Assembly: GCF_015704865.1 (NCBI RefSeq)
Contig: NZ_JADQTO010000002.1
Coordinates: 186,001 to 250,000 of the forward strand
Length of the DNA stretch: 64,000 bases
Direction of reading: 5' to 3'
DNA from: Actinoplanes aureus
GTDB taxonomy: Bacteria; Actinomycetota; Actinomycetes; Mycobacteriales; Micromonosporaceae
How positions within the stretch are numbered: the stretch's first letter is position 1; every line of letters starts with the position of its first letter. The position numbers were made by a program, and so were the translations under genes. Positions 1-8,068 of the stretch are shown here, in pieces. A model generated the notes under the pieces. The model made no database searches. It was given only the letters and a program-made list of their open reading frames with translations, and was not told the origin of the DNA.

Positions 1-287
1 AAGGCGGCCGGCCATCCCACGCTGATCGGATGCCGACAGTTCCCAAGGCGAGATGCCGCAGCCTCGCATAGCACGACCACCACCGCTCACCCCGCATGAC
101 GGTCGATCAACGGCAATTCATGAGGGTGCCCGTCCCGACCCCCGCTACGCGCCCAAGGCATCGAAGCATCGGCAAGAACGATGCCCGCCCCCCGAACCAC
201 ACCGGCGCCAACGACCTCACCCCAGGTATGCGCCGACACCACTATCCACACCCTGTGCGTTCCGCATGTAGACCCCCACCCACCCAC

Positions 288-303
288 CGTTTCACGTGAA
301 ACG
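288..303. promoter_or_regulatory. parS: parS site 1 (ParB-binding centromere site)
   Basis: CGTTTCACGTGAAACG is a perfect 16-bp palindrome that keeps the entire 14-bp core of the bacterial parS consensus TGTTTCACGTGAAACA. ParB binds such sites as a CTP-dependent clamp and loads SMC near the origin. Its position at the edge of an origin-proximal gene cluster supports the call. Confidence 0.92.
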
Positions 304-365
304 CGACCGATGCCCCTGCACTCGTCCACCGCGCTATCCACAGGGCGTGCAAGCGTTCTACGTCG

Positions 366-381
366 AGTTTCACGTGAAACC
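366..381. promoter_or_regulatory. parS: parS site 2 (ParB-binding centromere site)
   Basis: The 14-bp core GTTTCACGTGAAAC (367-380) is identical to the parS core and lies 78 bp from site 1. The outer bases differ from the consensus. Two closely spaced parS sites are typical of the multi-site centromere of mycelial actinobacteria. Confidence 0.92.
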
Positions 382-550
382 GGCGAGCCTGTGGATAACT
401 TCTGTGGATAACTTTGGGGTGGATATCGGGAGACTGGGACGCTTATCACCGTCAACATGCGGGCGGCGCTCAGCCAGGCTGAAAGTCCGTCCCTCAGTCG
501 TGCGAAATTGACCCAGGACAGCCCCTCCTGACCTGGGCTAAGGTCACGTC

Positions 551-1537
551 GTGTCAGAGAACACCGCCCCCATGCCTGACTTCACCCGCTGGCCGTCGTT
601 CCCCTTCGAGGGCGACATGCGGGTCAAGAAGCTCGCCGCTCCGGTGGATGTCGAGCCGCCCCGCAGCGGCGAGGATGCCACCGACTGTGTGGCCTGCGGA
701 ACGCCTGATGACGCGTACATCTGGGTCAGCGAACGCTGGCGGGTGCGAGCGATGGACCGCCCGACCGGCCTGCCGATGGTCTTGATTCTGGAGTGCCGTT
801 CGCACCTCGACCTGGGGGACCTGCCCAACCTTCTGGCCGCCGAGCTCGGTGTCATGACGGTTCGGCTGGAGCGTGCGATCCGCTCCCTGGACGGTGTCGC
901 TCGGGTACACGTCAACCGATGGGGTGACGGCTCCGCCCACCTGCACATGTGGTTCCTTGCCCGGCCCTATGGCCGGCTTCAGCTGCGCGGCACGTTCCTC
1001 TCGCTCTGGGACGACATCCTCCCGGTCATCCCAGAGGCGCAGTGGCGGGAAAATCTGGCGCTCGTCGCCGCCTGGCTCGCCGACTTCGGCGGCAAGGCGA
1101 ACGCTGAGCCCGCCCACATCCAGTGGGAGTCGCCCTCGACGTTCAGCGTGCCGACGGCGACGACTGTGGACACCGAGCCGGACGACAGCCGCCGGCCCGC
1201 GACCCTGGGCGACGTCGAAGCCGCCAAGGCGCCTCCGACCGAAAACCCCGAAAACCCAGACACGGCCGAGCAGCCGATCGCGCAACAGCCGTCGCCCACC
1301 GCCGCATCCCCCGAGGCACCAACAACCGAGGACCAAGGAGGGGTACGCCCTTCTGGCGCAAAATCCGCGGCAAGCGACCACAGGTCGGACTTGGGCACCG
1401 AGGTGTCCCCAGCGGCTGATCCGGAATCGCAGTACCGCTCCGAACGCCGGTTCCCAGAAGCCCCCGCCCCGGACCCAGGCAACCCGGCGAACTCCGGACA
1501 GGCGCCCGTCCAATCAACACTGCCCGGGTCGCTCTGA
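551..1537 (+). CDS. HIT-like domain protein with disordered C-terminal tail
   Basis: A 328-residue protein starting at GTG. Residues about 1-180 look like a histidine-triad (HIT) superfamily fold: a CVAC pair near residue 45, a central ECRSHLDLGDLP segment, and near residue 128 the sequence SAHLHMWFLARP, which resembles the HIT motif HxHxH but keeps only two histidines (HLH). A third, catalytic histidine is not obvious, so nucleotide hydrolase or transferase activity is uncertain. Residues about 190-328 are rich in P, A, T, E and look disordered. It follows the parS region directly and precedes no obvious operon partner. Function unknown beyond the fold. Confidence 0.7.
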   Translation: MSENTAPMPDFTRWPSFPFEGDMRVKKLAAPVDVEPPRSGEDATDCVACGTPDDAYIWVSERWRVRAMDRPTGLPMVLILECRSHLDLGDLPNLLAAELGVMTVRLERAIRSLDGVARVHVNRWGDGSAHLHMWFLARPYGRLQLRGTFLSLWDDILPVIPEAQWRENLALVAAWLADFGGKANAEPAHIQWESPSTFSVPTATTVDTEPDDSRRPATLGDVEAAKAPPTENPENPDTAEQPIAQQPSPTAASPEAPTTEDQGGVRPSGAKSAASDHRSDLGTEVSPAADPESQYRSERRFPEAPAPDPGNPANSGQAPVQSTLPGSL

Positions 1538-1647
1538 ACCTGCGGACGCTTCCAGAGACCGCCTGACAATCGGATTCAAGCCGGCGGATGGCTTGCCGCA
1601 CATCCGCATTCAACTCGCGGCCAATGGAAATCGGCACCGGACAGCCC

Positions 1648-1875
1648 CAGAGGCTCGCGTGCCGGGCCTTCAGGCGCCCGCGTGCCGGGTCTTCAAAGGC
1701 TCGCGTGCCAGGCCCTTCAAGGCTCGCGTGCCCGAGGGGCTTCCGGGGTTGATATGCCAGGGGCACTCAGAGGCTCGTGGGCGAGGCCTTCAAAGGCTCG
1801 CGTGTCCGAGGGCTTCAGAGGTTGATATGCCGGGCACTCAGAGGCTCGCGGGCGAGGCCTTCAAAGGCTCGGGAC
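1648..1875. repeat. Degenerate tandem repeats in intergenic DNA
   Basis: Short units built on CAAAGGCTCGCGTGCC-GGGCCTT recur every 24-26 bp from 1648 to about 1735. They are followed by two longer copies of about 71-73 bp (about 1731-1804 and 1805-1875) that share the words GTTGATATGCC (1748 and 1821), GGCACTCAGAGGCTCG and GCGAGGCCTTCAAAGGCTCG. The region sits in the 710-bp gap between the HIT-like gene and the terminator of ddl and has no credible gene of its own. Confidence 0.75.
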
Positions 1876-2098
1876 CCGGGCTCCAGAGGGTTTGGGTGCC
1901 GGGCCAGAGAGGCTCATAGACGGGCGTTTCAGAGACGTGTATGCCGGTAAAGCCGAGGACTGCGCTGTCGTCTGCTGCCGGGTCGTATTGAGTCTGCGGC
2001 GCCATGAAATAGCCGCCCGGAACGCGACGCAAGATCATGCAAATGCCGCCCCAAGGTGCCGTCACAGGCAGGTCAAAAAGTACCGGTGTCCGGACCAC
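1838..2098 (-). other. Possible small or decaying ORF
   Basis: An 86-residue frame on the minus strand starting at GTG, with a protein-like composition (segments such as GGYFMAPQTQYDPAADD) but lower third-position GC than neighbours and no recognisable domain. It ends inside the intergenic repeat array, whose units repeat the GAGCCTCTGA-type 3' end of this frame. It may be a remnant of a gene whose end was copied, or a chance frame. No strong ribosome binding site is seen. Confidence 0.25.
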
Positions 2099-2166
2099 TC
2101 AAAGCACCCCGGACAAAGGCCGCGCGGAGGATTCAAAGCAGAGGGGTCAAACAGGCGTCAGCAAAA

Positions 2167-2200
2167 ACAGGAAGGCCCGGCGCTCACCGGGCCTTCCTGT
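2167..2200 (-). terminator. Rho-independent terminator of the ddl operon
   Basis: A perfect 14-bp stem (2167-2180 with 2187-2200) and 6-nt loop is followed on the minus strand by TTTTTGC. It lies 48 bp beyond the ddl-like stop codon. Confidence 0.9.
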
Positions 2201-2247
2201 GGTGCTGACTAAGGGATGCGGGCGGACATGGCGTATCAGTGAATCCG

Positions 2248-3225
2248 TCAGCCAGCCTTACTACGGGCCACCGCCCGCTCAACCAACGCGCTCAACATCG
2301 CCCCCAGATCCACCCCAGCCGCCTGAACCGCCAGCGGCAGCAACGACGTCTCAGTCAACCCGGGCGACACGTTGCACCCCAGCACCTGCGGCTCCCCACC
2401 CGCACCGACGATCACGTCAATGCGGGACAGATCCCGTAGACCCAGAGCCTTGTAGGCCGCCAACGCCGTCTCCGAAACCCGAGCGGCGATCGCGGGATCA
2501 AGGCGAGCCGGCACGTGCCACGTCGTAAGACCAGCCGTGTACCGGGCGGCATAGTCGTACACCCCGTCGCGCGGAACGATCTCGACGATCGGCAGGGCCT
2601 GCGGACCGGTGCCCAGATCGATGATCGAGACCGCCACATTGGTGCCCGTGACGTACTGCTCCACCAGCGCGGTCGAGTCGTACGCGAAGCAGCCCACCAT
2701 CGCAGCCGGCAGATCCGCCGCGTCCCGGACCACCGCGGCGCCCAATCCGGACCCACCCTGTGCGGGCTTCACCATGAGCGGCAGCCCGAGCCGGTCTACG
2801 ATCCGGTCCAGCACCGCCACCGCGCCCAGCTCGGAAAACCGGTCATGGGGCAGTGCCACCCAGTCGGGCGTAGGGATGCCGGCTTCGCGCAGCATCGACT
2901 TGGCCGACGGCTTGTCCCAGGCCAGCCGGGCGGTACGCGCGTCCGCCCCCACGTACGGAATCCCGCACAGGTCGAGCACACCGCGGAGTGAGCCGTCCTC
3001 CCCGGTGGCGCCGTGCAGCGCGATCACCACGGCGTCCGGCGGGTCGGCCTGGAGCGCCGGCAGGAGGGAGACGTCCGCGTCGTGCTGCTCGGTGGTCAGG
3101 CCGGCCGAGCGCAACGCGTCCAGCGCCCGGCGGCCGGATCGCAAGGACACGTCCCGCTCGTAGGACAGCCCACCGGCGAGCACCAGAACTCGAATGTCGT
3201 CACGCGTACCCATGGGTGTGATCAT
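2248..3225 (-). CDS. D-alanine--D-alanine ligase-like ATP-grasp protein
   Basis: A 325-residue ATP-grasp ligase of the Ddl family, which would make D-Ala-D-Ala for peptidoglycan. The N-terminal GGLSYERDVSLRSG motif (about residue 18) has the usual Glu, the glycine-rich loop KPAQGGSGLGAAVV is near residue 155, and SRIDVIV supplies the conserved Arg and Asp. However, the Mg2+-binding motif, normally E-x-N followed by PG, reads LGCNVSPG here: the Glu is replaced by Gly while Asn is kept. It is coupled to the upstream aminotransferase by an ATGA overlap at 3222-3225. A housekeeping Ddl may exist elsewhere, so this could be a paralogue with another substrate. Confidence 0.8.
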   Translation of the reverse strand: MITPMGTRDDIRVLVLAGGLSYERDVSLRSGRRALDALRSAGLTTEQHDADVSLLPALQADPPDAVVIALHGATGEDGSLRGVLDLCGIPYVGADARTARLAWDKPSAKSMLREAGIPTPDWVALPHDRFSELGAVAVLDRIVDRLGLPLMVKPAQGGSGLGAAVVRDAADLPAAMVGCFAYDSTALVEQYVTGTNVAVSIIDLGTGPQALPIVEIVPRDGVYDYAARYTAGLTTWHVPARLDPAIAARVSETALAAYKALGLRDLSRIDVIVGAGGEPQVLGCNVSPGLTETSLLPLAVQAAGVDLGAMLSALVERAVARSKAG

Positions 3226-4532
3226 GCCAAGTCGGGGCCGGGAGCGTCGGCAGCGGCCGGACCACGACGGCGGTGGGCATGAATGGCGGCGGAGCCGCCG
3301 AAGACCGCGCGCATCGCCAACTCCTGCTCCATGACACCGGAGAGGCGCCGCACGCCCTCACGAAGCCGCTCCGGGGCCGAGAACGAGAAGTTGAGCCGGA
3401 TGTTGCTCCGGCCGGTCCCGTCCGCGTAGAAGCCCGTTCCGGGCACGTAGGCGACGCGTGCGGCGATCGCCCGCGGCATCATCGCCTTCGAGTCGAGGCC
3501 TTCGGGCAGGGTGGCCCAGACGAACAGGCCACCGGCCGGGCGGGTCCAGGTGGTGCCGGCCGGCATCAGGTCGTGCAGGGCGGAGAGCAGCGTGTCCCGG
3601 CGTTCCCGGTAGATCTCCCGGTAGACCTTGATCTGCTCGCGCCACGGCATCGTCGTCAGGTACTGGGTGACCGCGCCCTGCGCAAACGCGCTGGGGCAGA
3701 GCACGTTGGCCTCGCTCATCATGACCAGCTTCTCCCGCACGGCGTGCGGCGCGAGGATCCAGCCGACCCGCAGGCCCGGCGCGAAGGTCTTGGAGAACGT
3801 GCTGACGTAGAACACACCGTCGCGCCGCCGGGCCCGCAGCGGCAGCGGGGCGTCGCCGGAGAAGGAGAGCATCCCGTACGGATCGTCCTCGATCACCAGC
3901 AGCCCGGCCCGCTCGCAGATGTCCAGGATCTGCTCGCGCCGCTCCTCGGAGAGGGTGACGCCGGCCGGGTTCTGGAAGGTGGGGATGGTGTACAGGAACT
4001 TGGCCTGGCGCCCGGCCCGTGCGCACGCCGCGATGGCTTCCTCGAGGGCTGCCGGGATCAGGCCCTCGTCGTCCATTGCCACGTGCCGCACCTGTGCCTG
4101 GGCGGCCTGGAACACGCCGAGTGCGCCGACGTAGGTCGGCCCCTCGGCGAGCACCACGTCACCCGGGTCCAGGAACAGCCGGGCGAGCAGGTCGATGGCC
4201 TGCTGTCCACCCACGGTGACGACCACGTCGTCCGGCGAGGCGTTGTTGATGCCGGAGAGGGTCATCACCTCGCAGATGCGCTCCCGCAGGTCGATGGTGC
4301 CCTGGCCGATGCCGTACTGCAGGCTTACGGCGCCCTGGTCGGTGGCCAGACGGTTGAGCATCTCACCCACCGCGTCCAGCGGTAACGCGGCGATGTACGG
4401 CGAGCCGCCGGCCAGGGAGACCACCTCGGGGCGGCTCGCCACGGCGAACAGGGCTCGGATCTCTGAAGTGGTCATCCCGCGAACACGTCGCGCGTACCGA
4501 TCGGTGTAGTCGTCCTGGGTCGTGCCGGTCAT
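3222..4532 (-). CDS. PLP-dependent class I/II aminotransferase
   Basis: A 436-residue fold-type I aminotransferase of the 2-aminoadipate/LysN and MocR-like branch. SLAGGSPY near residue 50, the YGIGQG segment, and the PLP lysine in STFSKTFAPGLRVGW (about residue 260) support this. I chose ATG 4532 because GAGGTGAG lies 8 nt upstream; a frame start at 4571 has no such site. It forms a coupled pair with the downstream Ddl-like ligase, suggesting a shared amino-acid substrate, for example D- or L-amino acid supply to cell-wall synthesis, but the substrate cannot be read from sequence. Confidence 0.85.
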   Translation of the reverse strand: MTGTTQDDYTDRYARRVRGMTTSEIRALFAVASRPEVVSLAGGSPYIAALPLDAVGEMLNRLATDQGAVSLQYGIGQGTIDLRERICEVMTLSGINNASPDDVVVTVGGQQAIDLLARLFLDPGDVVLAEGPTYVGALGVFQAAQAQVRHVAMDDEGLIPAALEEAIAACARAGRQAKFLYTIPTFQNPAGVTLSEERREQILDICERAGLLVIEDDPYGMLSFSGDAPLPLRARRRDGVFYVSTFSKTFAPGLRVGWILAPHAVREKLVMMSEANVLCPSAFAQGAVTQYLTTMPWREQIKVYREIYRERRDTLLSALHDLMPAGTTWTRPAGGLFVWATLPEGLDSKAMMPRAIAARVAYVPGTGFYADGTGRSNIRLNFSFSAPERLREGVRRLSGVMEQELAMRAVFGGSAAIHAHRRRGPAAADAPGPDLA

Positions 4533-4744
4533 GCGGCTCTCACCTCGCTGAATCGTCGGTCGAGACGCCATCGATCCTAGACGGGAAAAGCACGACCGAG
4601 TCCGGTCGTCCCATTCGGCTGTTGCCCGACCTGCTCCCGTTCATGGCGATTCCGACGTAGGATTCGGCGGGGGCGCGGCGGAGCACGTGGAGGCGACCGT
4701 GCTTCGATACGTGTTCGATTCGTGTCCTGAGCAAGGGGTCCGGC

Positions 4745-5419
4745 ATGTCGCGACGCCTGGTCAATCTCACCCTCGACACCCTCGAGGATTTGCCCCGGCC
4801 CTGCCGTCAGTGCGTCTACTGGGAGCTCGATCCGGTCTCCGCCGAGCGCGCCTGTGCCACCGGCGACCCCGGCCTGGAGAAAGAGGCCTGGGTCTCGCAG
4901 ACCCTTCTCGAGTGGGGTTCCTGCGGCAAGCTGGCCTACGTGGACGGGATGCCGGCCGGGTTTGTCATGTATGCGCCACCCGCCTACGTCCCCCGGTCGA
5001 TGGCCTTCCCGACGTCCCCGGTGAGCGCGGACGCCGCCCTGCTGACCACGGCCAAGGTCGTTCCGGCTTTCGTCGGTGGCGGCCTGGGCCGGATGCTGGT
5101 CCAAGGCGTGGCGCGGGACCTCACCAAGCGCGGCATCAAGGCGATCGAGGCGTTCGGTGACGCCAAGGCCGGCGAGCGCGACGACGATGACGAGCGGGCG
5201 GGCACCTGTGTCGCCCCGGTCGACTTCTTCCTGTCGGTCGGCTTCAAGACGATCCGCCCGCACCCGCGTTACCCGCGGCTGCGGCTGGAGTTGCGGACCG
5301 CCCTGTCCTGGAAGTCCGACGTCGAGTACGCGCTGGAGAAGCTCCTCGGCTCGATGAGCCCGGAGACCCTGCTGCGTCCGGTCCGCCCGGTGACCGCCAC
5401 CCGGTCGGTGGAGAACTAG
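4745..5419 (+). CDS. GNAT-family N-acetyltransferase
   Basis: A 224-residue protein with a GNAT fold: the acetyl-CoA loop region GGGLGRMLVQGVARDL near residue 115, the strand KAIEAFGD, and a C-terminal FFLSVGFKTIRPHPRYPRLRLEL segment. The N-terminal CRQCVYWE pair of cysteines is unusual for GNATs and may bind metal. AAGGGG precedes the ATG. Homologues sit next to cwlM and parB in many actinobacteria. The stop codon overlaps that of the convergent cwlM gene (5416-5419). Substrate unknown. Confidence 0.8.
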   Translation: MSRRLVNLTLDTLEDLPRPCRQCVYWELDPVSAERACATGDPGLEKEAWVSQTLLEWGSCGKLAYVDGMPAGFVMYAPPAYVPRSMAFPTSPVSADAALLTTAKVVPAFVGGGLGRMLVQGVARDLTKRGIKAIEAFGDAKAGERDDDDERAGTCVAPVDFFLSVGFKTIRPHPRYPRLRLELRTALSWKSDVEYALEKLLGSMSPETLLRPVRPVTATRSVEN

Positions 5420-6567
5420 GCGCGGTCGGCCAGCGCCATCCGCAGCTGCCGGACGTCGATCGAGCCGGTCGGCACGTCCCGCTCGACCGGGAAGTACATC
5501 CGCTGCACCGCGGCCAGGATCGCCTCGACGATCTGCTCGCGGAACATCGGGTCGATCAGCCGTCCCCGGTCGACCGGCGACGTCAGGTAACCCAGGTCCA
5601 CCCGTACCGTCGGCATCCGGGTGAGCCGCAGCAGGTCCCAGGTCTTCGCGTGGATGCGGCAGTCGTGCATCCCGGTCCGCACGACGATCTCGCGCTGCAC
5701 CAGGTTGGCCAGCCGTTCGCCGACCGTGGAACTCAACCCGTTCCCGGTGCCGTAGTGGTAGGTCGCCACGCCCTCCGCCGACGCCGAGGAGTGCCCGTCC
5801 AGGTGCAGTGAGATCAGCAGGTCGGCACCGAGACTGTTGGCCAGCGCGGCCCGCTCGCCGCCGCTCATCGGTGCGGCCGGCGACGGGCCCCGGGTCAGGT
5901 GGACCCGCATCCCGGCCGCGGCGAGCCGGCCCTCCAGCCGGGCGGCCAGGTCGAAGACCAGGTCCGCCTCGTTCCACCGCAGCGGGCCGTCGGGCACCAC
6001 GACGCCGGTGTCGTCACCGCCGCCGTGACCCGGGTCGATCACGATGGTCTTGCCGACCAGGTTCGGCCCGGACTGGCGGAACGCCTCGGCCTCGCGCAGC
6101 CACTGCGGGCGGCCGCCGACCACCTTGCGGCCCAGCCGGCGCAGTGCCTTCATGGTCAGTGGGCCGCACGAGCCGTCAGGTGCCAGACCGACCTCGCGCT
6201 GGAACTGCGCGACCGCACGAGCGGTCCGGGCGCCGTAGATGGCGTCCGGGCGGCCGGTGTCGTAACCCATCTCCAGCAGACGCTCCTGGAGCGTCCGCAC
6301 GTCCTCGCCGACAAGCGCGTCCGGCACCGAGTGGAACAAGGTCCGCGAGCCGAGCCGCCAGCGGGCCGCGTCCAGAGCGCCCCAGGTCTCGTCGCCGACC
6401 ATGCCGTCCACCCCGAGCCCCCGGTCCTGCTGGAAGGCGCGGACCGCGGTCTCCACGGCCTCGTCGAAGACGTCCGGCTCGGCCTCGCCCAGCAGCTCCA
6501 GGCCGACCAGGATCGACCGGATCTCGGAAACGGCTGGACCGGTGTCTCCGCGTCGGATGGACCGCAC
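5416..6567 (-). CDS. cwlM: CwlM-type amidase_3 protein (peptidoglycan synthesis regulator)
   Basis: A 383-residue protein with two N-terminal peptidoglycan-binding_1 repeats (about residues 1-70 and 80-150) and an amidase_3 domain (about 170-355). Zinc-ligand motifs are visible: IDPGHGG, RWNEADLVFDLA and ISLHLDGH. The usual catalytic Glu in the C-terminal motif is Asp here (VRVDLGYLT). There is no signal peptide, as in mycobacterial CwlM, which acts in the cytoplasm as a PknB-phosphorylated activator of MurA and partner of MurJ/FhaA. The GTG start at 6567 has GGGAG upstream. It follows trxB-trxA, the same order as Mycobacterium tuberculosis Rv3913-Rv3915. A regulatory rather than hydrolytic role is inference. 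Confidence 0.88.
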   Translation of the reverse strand: MRSIRRGDTGPAVSEIRSILVGLELLGEAEPDVFDEAVETAVRAFQQDRGLGVDGMVGDETWGALDAARWRLGSRTLFHSVPDALVGEDVRTLQERLLEMGYDTGRPDAIYGARTARAVAQFQREVGLAPDGSCGPLTMKALRRLGRKVVGGRPQWLREAEAFRQSGPNLVGKTIVIDPGHGGGDDTGVVVPDGPLRWNEADLVFDLAARLEGRLAAAGMRVHLTRGPSPAAPMSGGERAALANSLGADLLISLHLDGHSSASAEGVATYHYGTGNGLSSTVGERLANLVQREIVVRTGMHDCRIHAKTWDLLRLTRMPTVRVDLGYLTSPVDRGRLIDPMFREQIVEAILAAVQRMYFPVERDVPTGSIDVRQLRMALADRA

Positions 6568-6608
6568 TCAGGACTCCCTAGGGGCGAGAAAGGACGACCT
6601 TGACGAGC

Positions 6609-6643
6609 GTACGCCCCGCACCCCAAAAGGGCGCGGGGCGTAC
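6609..6643 (-). terminator. Hairpin between trxA and cwlM
   Basis: GTACGCCCCGC (6609-6619) pairs perfectly with GCGGGGCGTAC (6633-6643), with further CCC/GGG pairing inside. No U-run follows. It may be a weak terminator or a processing structure that separates trxA from cwlM expression. Confidence 0.55.
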
Positions 6644-6652
6644 ACCTGGAGG

Positions 6653-6970
6653 TCAGAGAGCCGATTCGATGAAGTTCACCAGGAAGCTCTTCGGCTTGGC
6701 GCCGGCCACCGAGTTGACCCGCTCGCCACCCTTGAAGATGGCCAGGGTGGGCACCGACATCACTTGGTAGGCGAGCGCAGTCTGCGGGTTCTCGTCAATG
6801 TTGACTTTGACGATCTCCACCTGCGAACCCAGCTCGGAGTCGGCGATCTCGGCGAGCAGCGGGTCGACCTTCTTACACGGCACACACCACTCGGCCCAGA
6901 AATCGACCAGCACTGGTTTGTCGGATTCCAGCACGTCGACGGCGAACGTCTTGTCGGTGACGACCTTCAC
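6653..6970 (-). CDS. trxA: Thioredoxin
   Basis: A 105-residue thioredoxin with the fold hallmarks VLVDFWAEWCVPCKK (about residues 20-34) and the cis-proline motif SVPTLAIFKGG. The active site is WCVPC instead of the canonical WCGPC. The central Gly-to-Val change should alter redox potential or partner choice, though this is inference. It lies 16 bp after trxB in the same operon and would be reduced by that enzyme. Expression is probably driven by the SigR-type promoter upstream of trxB. Confidence 0.95.
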   Translation of the reverse strand: MKVVTDKTFAVDVLESDKPVLVDFWAEWCVPCKKVDPLLAEIADSELGSQVEIVKVNIDENPQTALAYQVMSVPTLAIFKGGERVNSVAGAKPKSFLVNFIESAL

Positions 6971-6986
6971 GAGGACCCTCCCGGTC

Positions 6987-7946
6987 TTACAGCTCTACGA
7001 ATGAAGCGATGAAGCGCTCGGCGTCCAGCGCGGCGGCACAGCCGGTGCCGGACGCGGTGATGGCCTGCCGGTACGTGTGGTCGACCAGGTCACCCGCGGC
7101 GAACACGCCGGAGAGGTTGGTCCGGGTGCTGGGGTGCTGCACCTTCACATAGCCCTCGTCGTCCAGCTCGACCTGGCCCTTGAAGAGCTCGCTGCGCGGG
7201 TCGTGGCCGATCGCCACGAACACGCCGGTCACGTCGAGGACCTTGGTCTCGTCGGTCTGCACGTTGCGCAGGCGGACACCGACGACCTTGCCGTCGTCGC
7301 CGAGGATCTCCTCGACCACCGAGTTCCACTCGATCTTGATCTTCGGGTTGTCGAGGGCCCGCTTCTGCATGACCTTGCTGGCCCGGAACGAGTCCCGCCG
7401 GTGCACGATCGTCACGGTCTCGGCGAAGCGGGTGAGGAACGTCGCCTCCTCCATCGCCGAGTCGCCGCCGCCGACCACCACGATGTGCTGGTTGCGGAAG
7501 AAGAACCCGTCACAGGTGGCACACGAGGAGACACCGTGGCCGAGCAGCTCCTGCTCGCCGGGCACACCGATCGGGCGCCACGCCGAACCGGTCGCCAGGA
7601 TCACGGCGCGGGCGAAGAACTCCTGCTCACCCACCCACACCGTCTTGAGGCCCTCGGTGCCGGCCTCGGTCGGCTTGTCAGTCAGCTCCACCCGGGTGAC
7701 GTCGTCGGTCAGGAACTCGGCGCCGAACCGCTCCGCCTGGGCGCGCATGTTGTCCATCAGCTCGGGACCCATGATCCCGTCCCGGTGACCCGGGAAGTTC
7801 TCCACCTCGGTGGTGGTCATCAGCGCACCGCCGGACTGGACGCCCTCGATCACCAGGGGCTTCAGGTTCGCGCGGGCCGCGTACAACGCCGCCGTGTAAC
7901 CGGACGGTCCGGAACCGATGATGATCAGATTGCGGACTTCGTCCAC
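6987..7946 (-). CDS. trxB: Thioredoxin reductase
   Basis: A 319-residue low-molecular-weight NADPH thioredoxin reductase. It has the FAD motif [16 protein letters not shown] at the N-terminus, the redox pair CATC near residue 137, the NADPH motif [15 protein letters not shown], and the C-terminal FAD motif [11 protein letters not shown] chose GTG 7946 because TGAGGAGT precedes it at good spacing; the longer frame from 7976 adds an unconserved leader. A SigR-type promoter lies about 60 bp upstream. It forms an operon with trxA. Confidence 0.95.
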   Translation of the reverse strand: MDEVRNLIIIGSGPSGYTAALYAARANLKPLVIEGVQSGGALMTTTEVENFPGHRDGIMGPELMDNMRAQAERFGAEFLTDDVTRVELTDKPTEAGTEGLKTVWVGEQEFFARAVILATGSAWRPIGVPGEQELLGHGVSSCATCDGFFFRNQHIVVVGGGDSAMEEATFLTRFAETVTIVHRRDSFRASKVMQKRALDNPKIKIEWNSVVEEILGDDGKVVGVRLRNVQTDETKVLDVTGVFVAIGHDPRSELFKGQVELDDEGYVKVQHPSTRTNLSGVFAAGDLVDHTYRQAITASGTGCAAALDAERFIASFVEL

Positions 7947-8003
7947 TGCCGACTCCTCAGTCTGTCTTCGCCGCACGGATAGGTCGGCGACACTGCACGC
8001 TAG

Positions 8004-8030
8004 AACGTCAAGCTAGGTATTCACCATTCC
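8004..8030 (-). promoter_or_regulatory. SigR/SigH-type promoter of trxBA
   Basis: On the minus strand GGAAT (8030-8026, preceded by GG) is separated by 19 nt from GTT (8006-8004). This matches the consensus GGAAT-N18/19-GTT of Streptomyces SigR and mycobacterial SigH, whose best-known target is trxBA. Transcription would start near 7995 and give a leader of about 50 nt before GTG 7946. Confidence 0.85.
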
Positions 8031-8068
8031 CCGGACCGGCCCGTGTCGGACCTCACGCCGGGGTTCGG

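Larger units (their letters stand above)
242..411. promoter_or_regulatory. Cluster of four DnaA-box-like 9-mers
   Basis: Two perfect boxes TGTGGATAA (complement TTATCCACA) lie at 390-398 and 403-411 in tandem, 13 bp apart. Two one-mismatch boxes CTATCCACA lie at 242-250 and 334-342 in the opposite orientation. They interleave with the two parS sites. This could be a DnaA titration or regulatory site, or a secondary origin-like element; the main oriC of relatives lies between dnaA and dnaN, which is not in the window. Confidence 0.6.
1..550. other. parB-distal intergenic region with parS sites and DnaA boxes
   Basis: No convincing gene is visible here. Reading frames that cross the region have non-coding composition and contain the palindromes described below. 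The stretch holds two parS-type palindromes (288-303 and 366-381) and four 9-mers matching the DnaA box, two of them perfect. In related actinobacteria the gene to the left would be parB, but it lies outside the window, so that is inference from conserved gene order. The region probably also contains the promoter of the HIT-like gene at 551. Confidence 0.7.
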
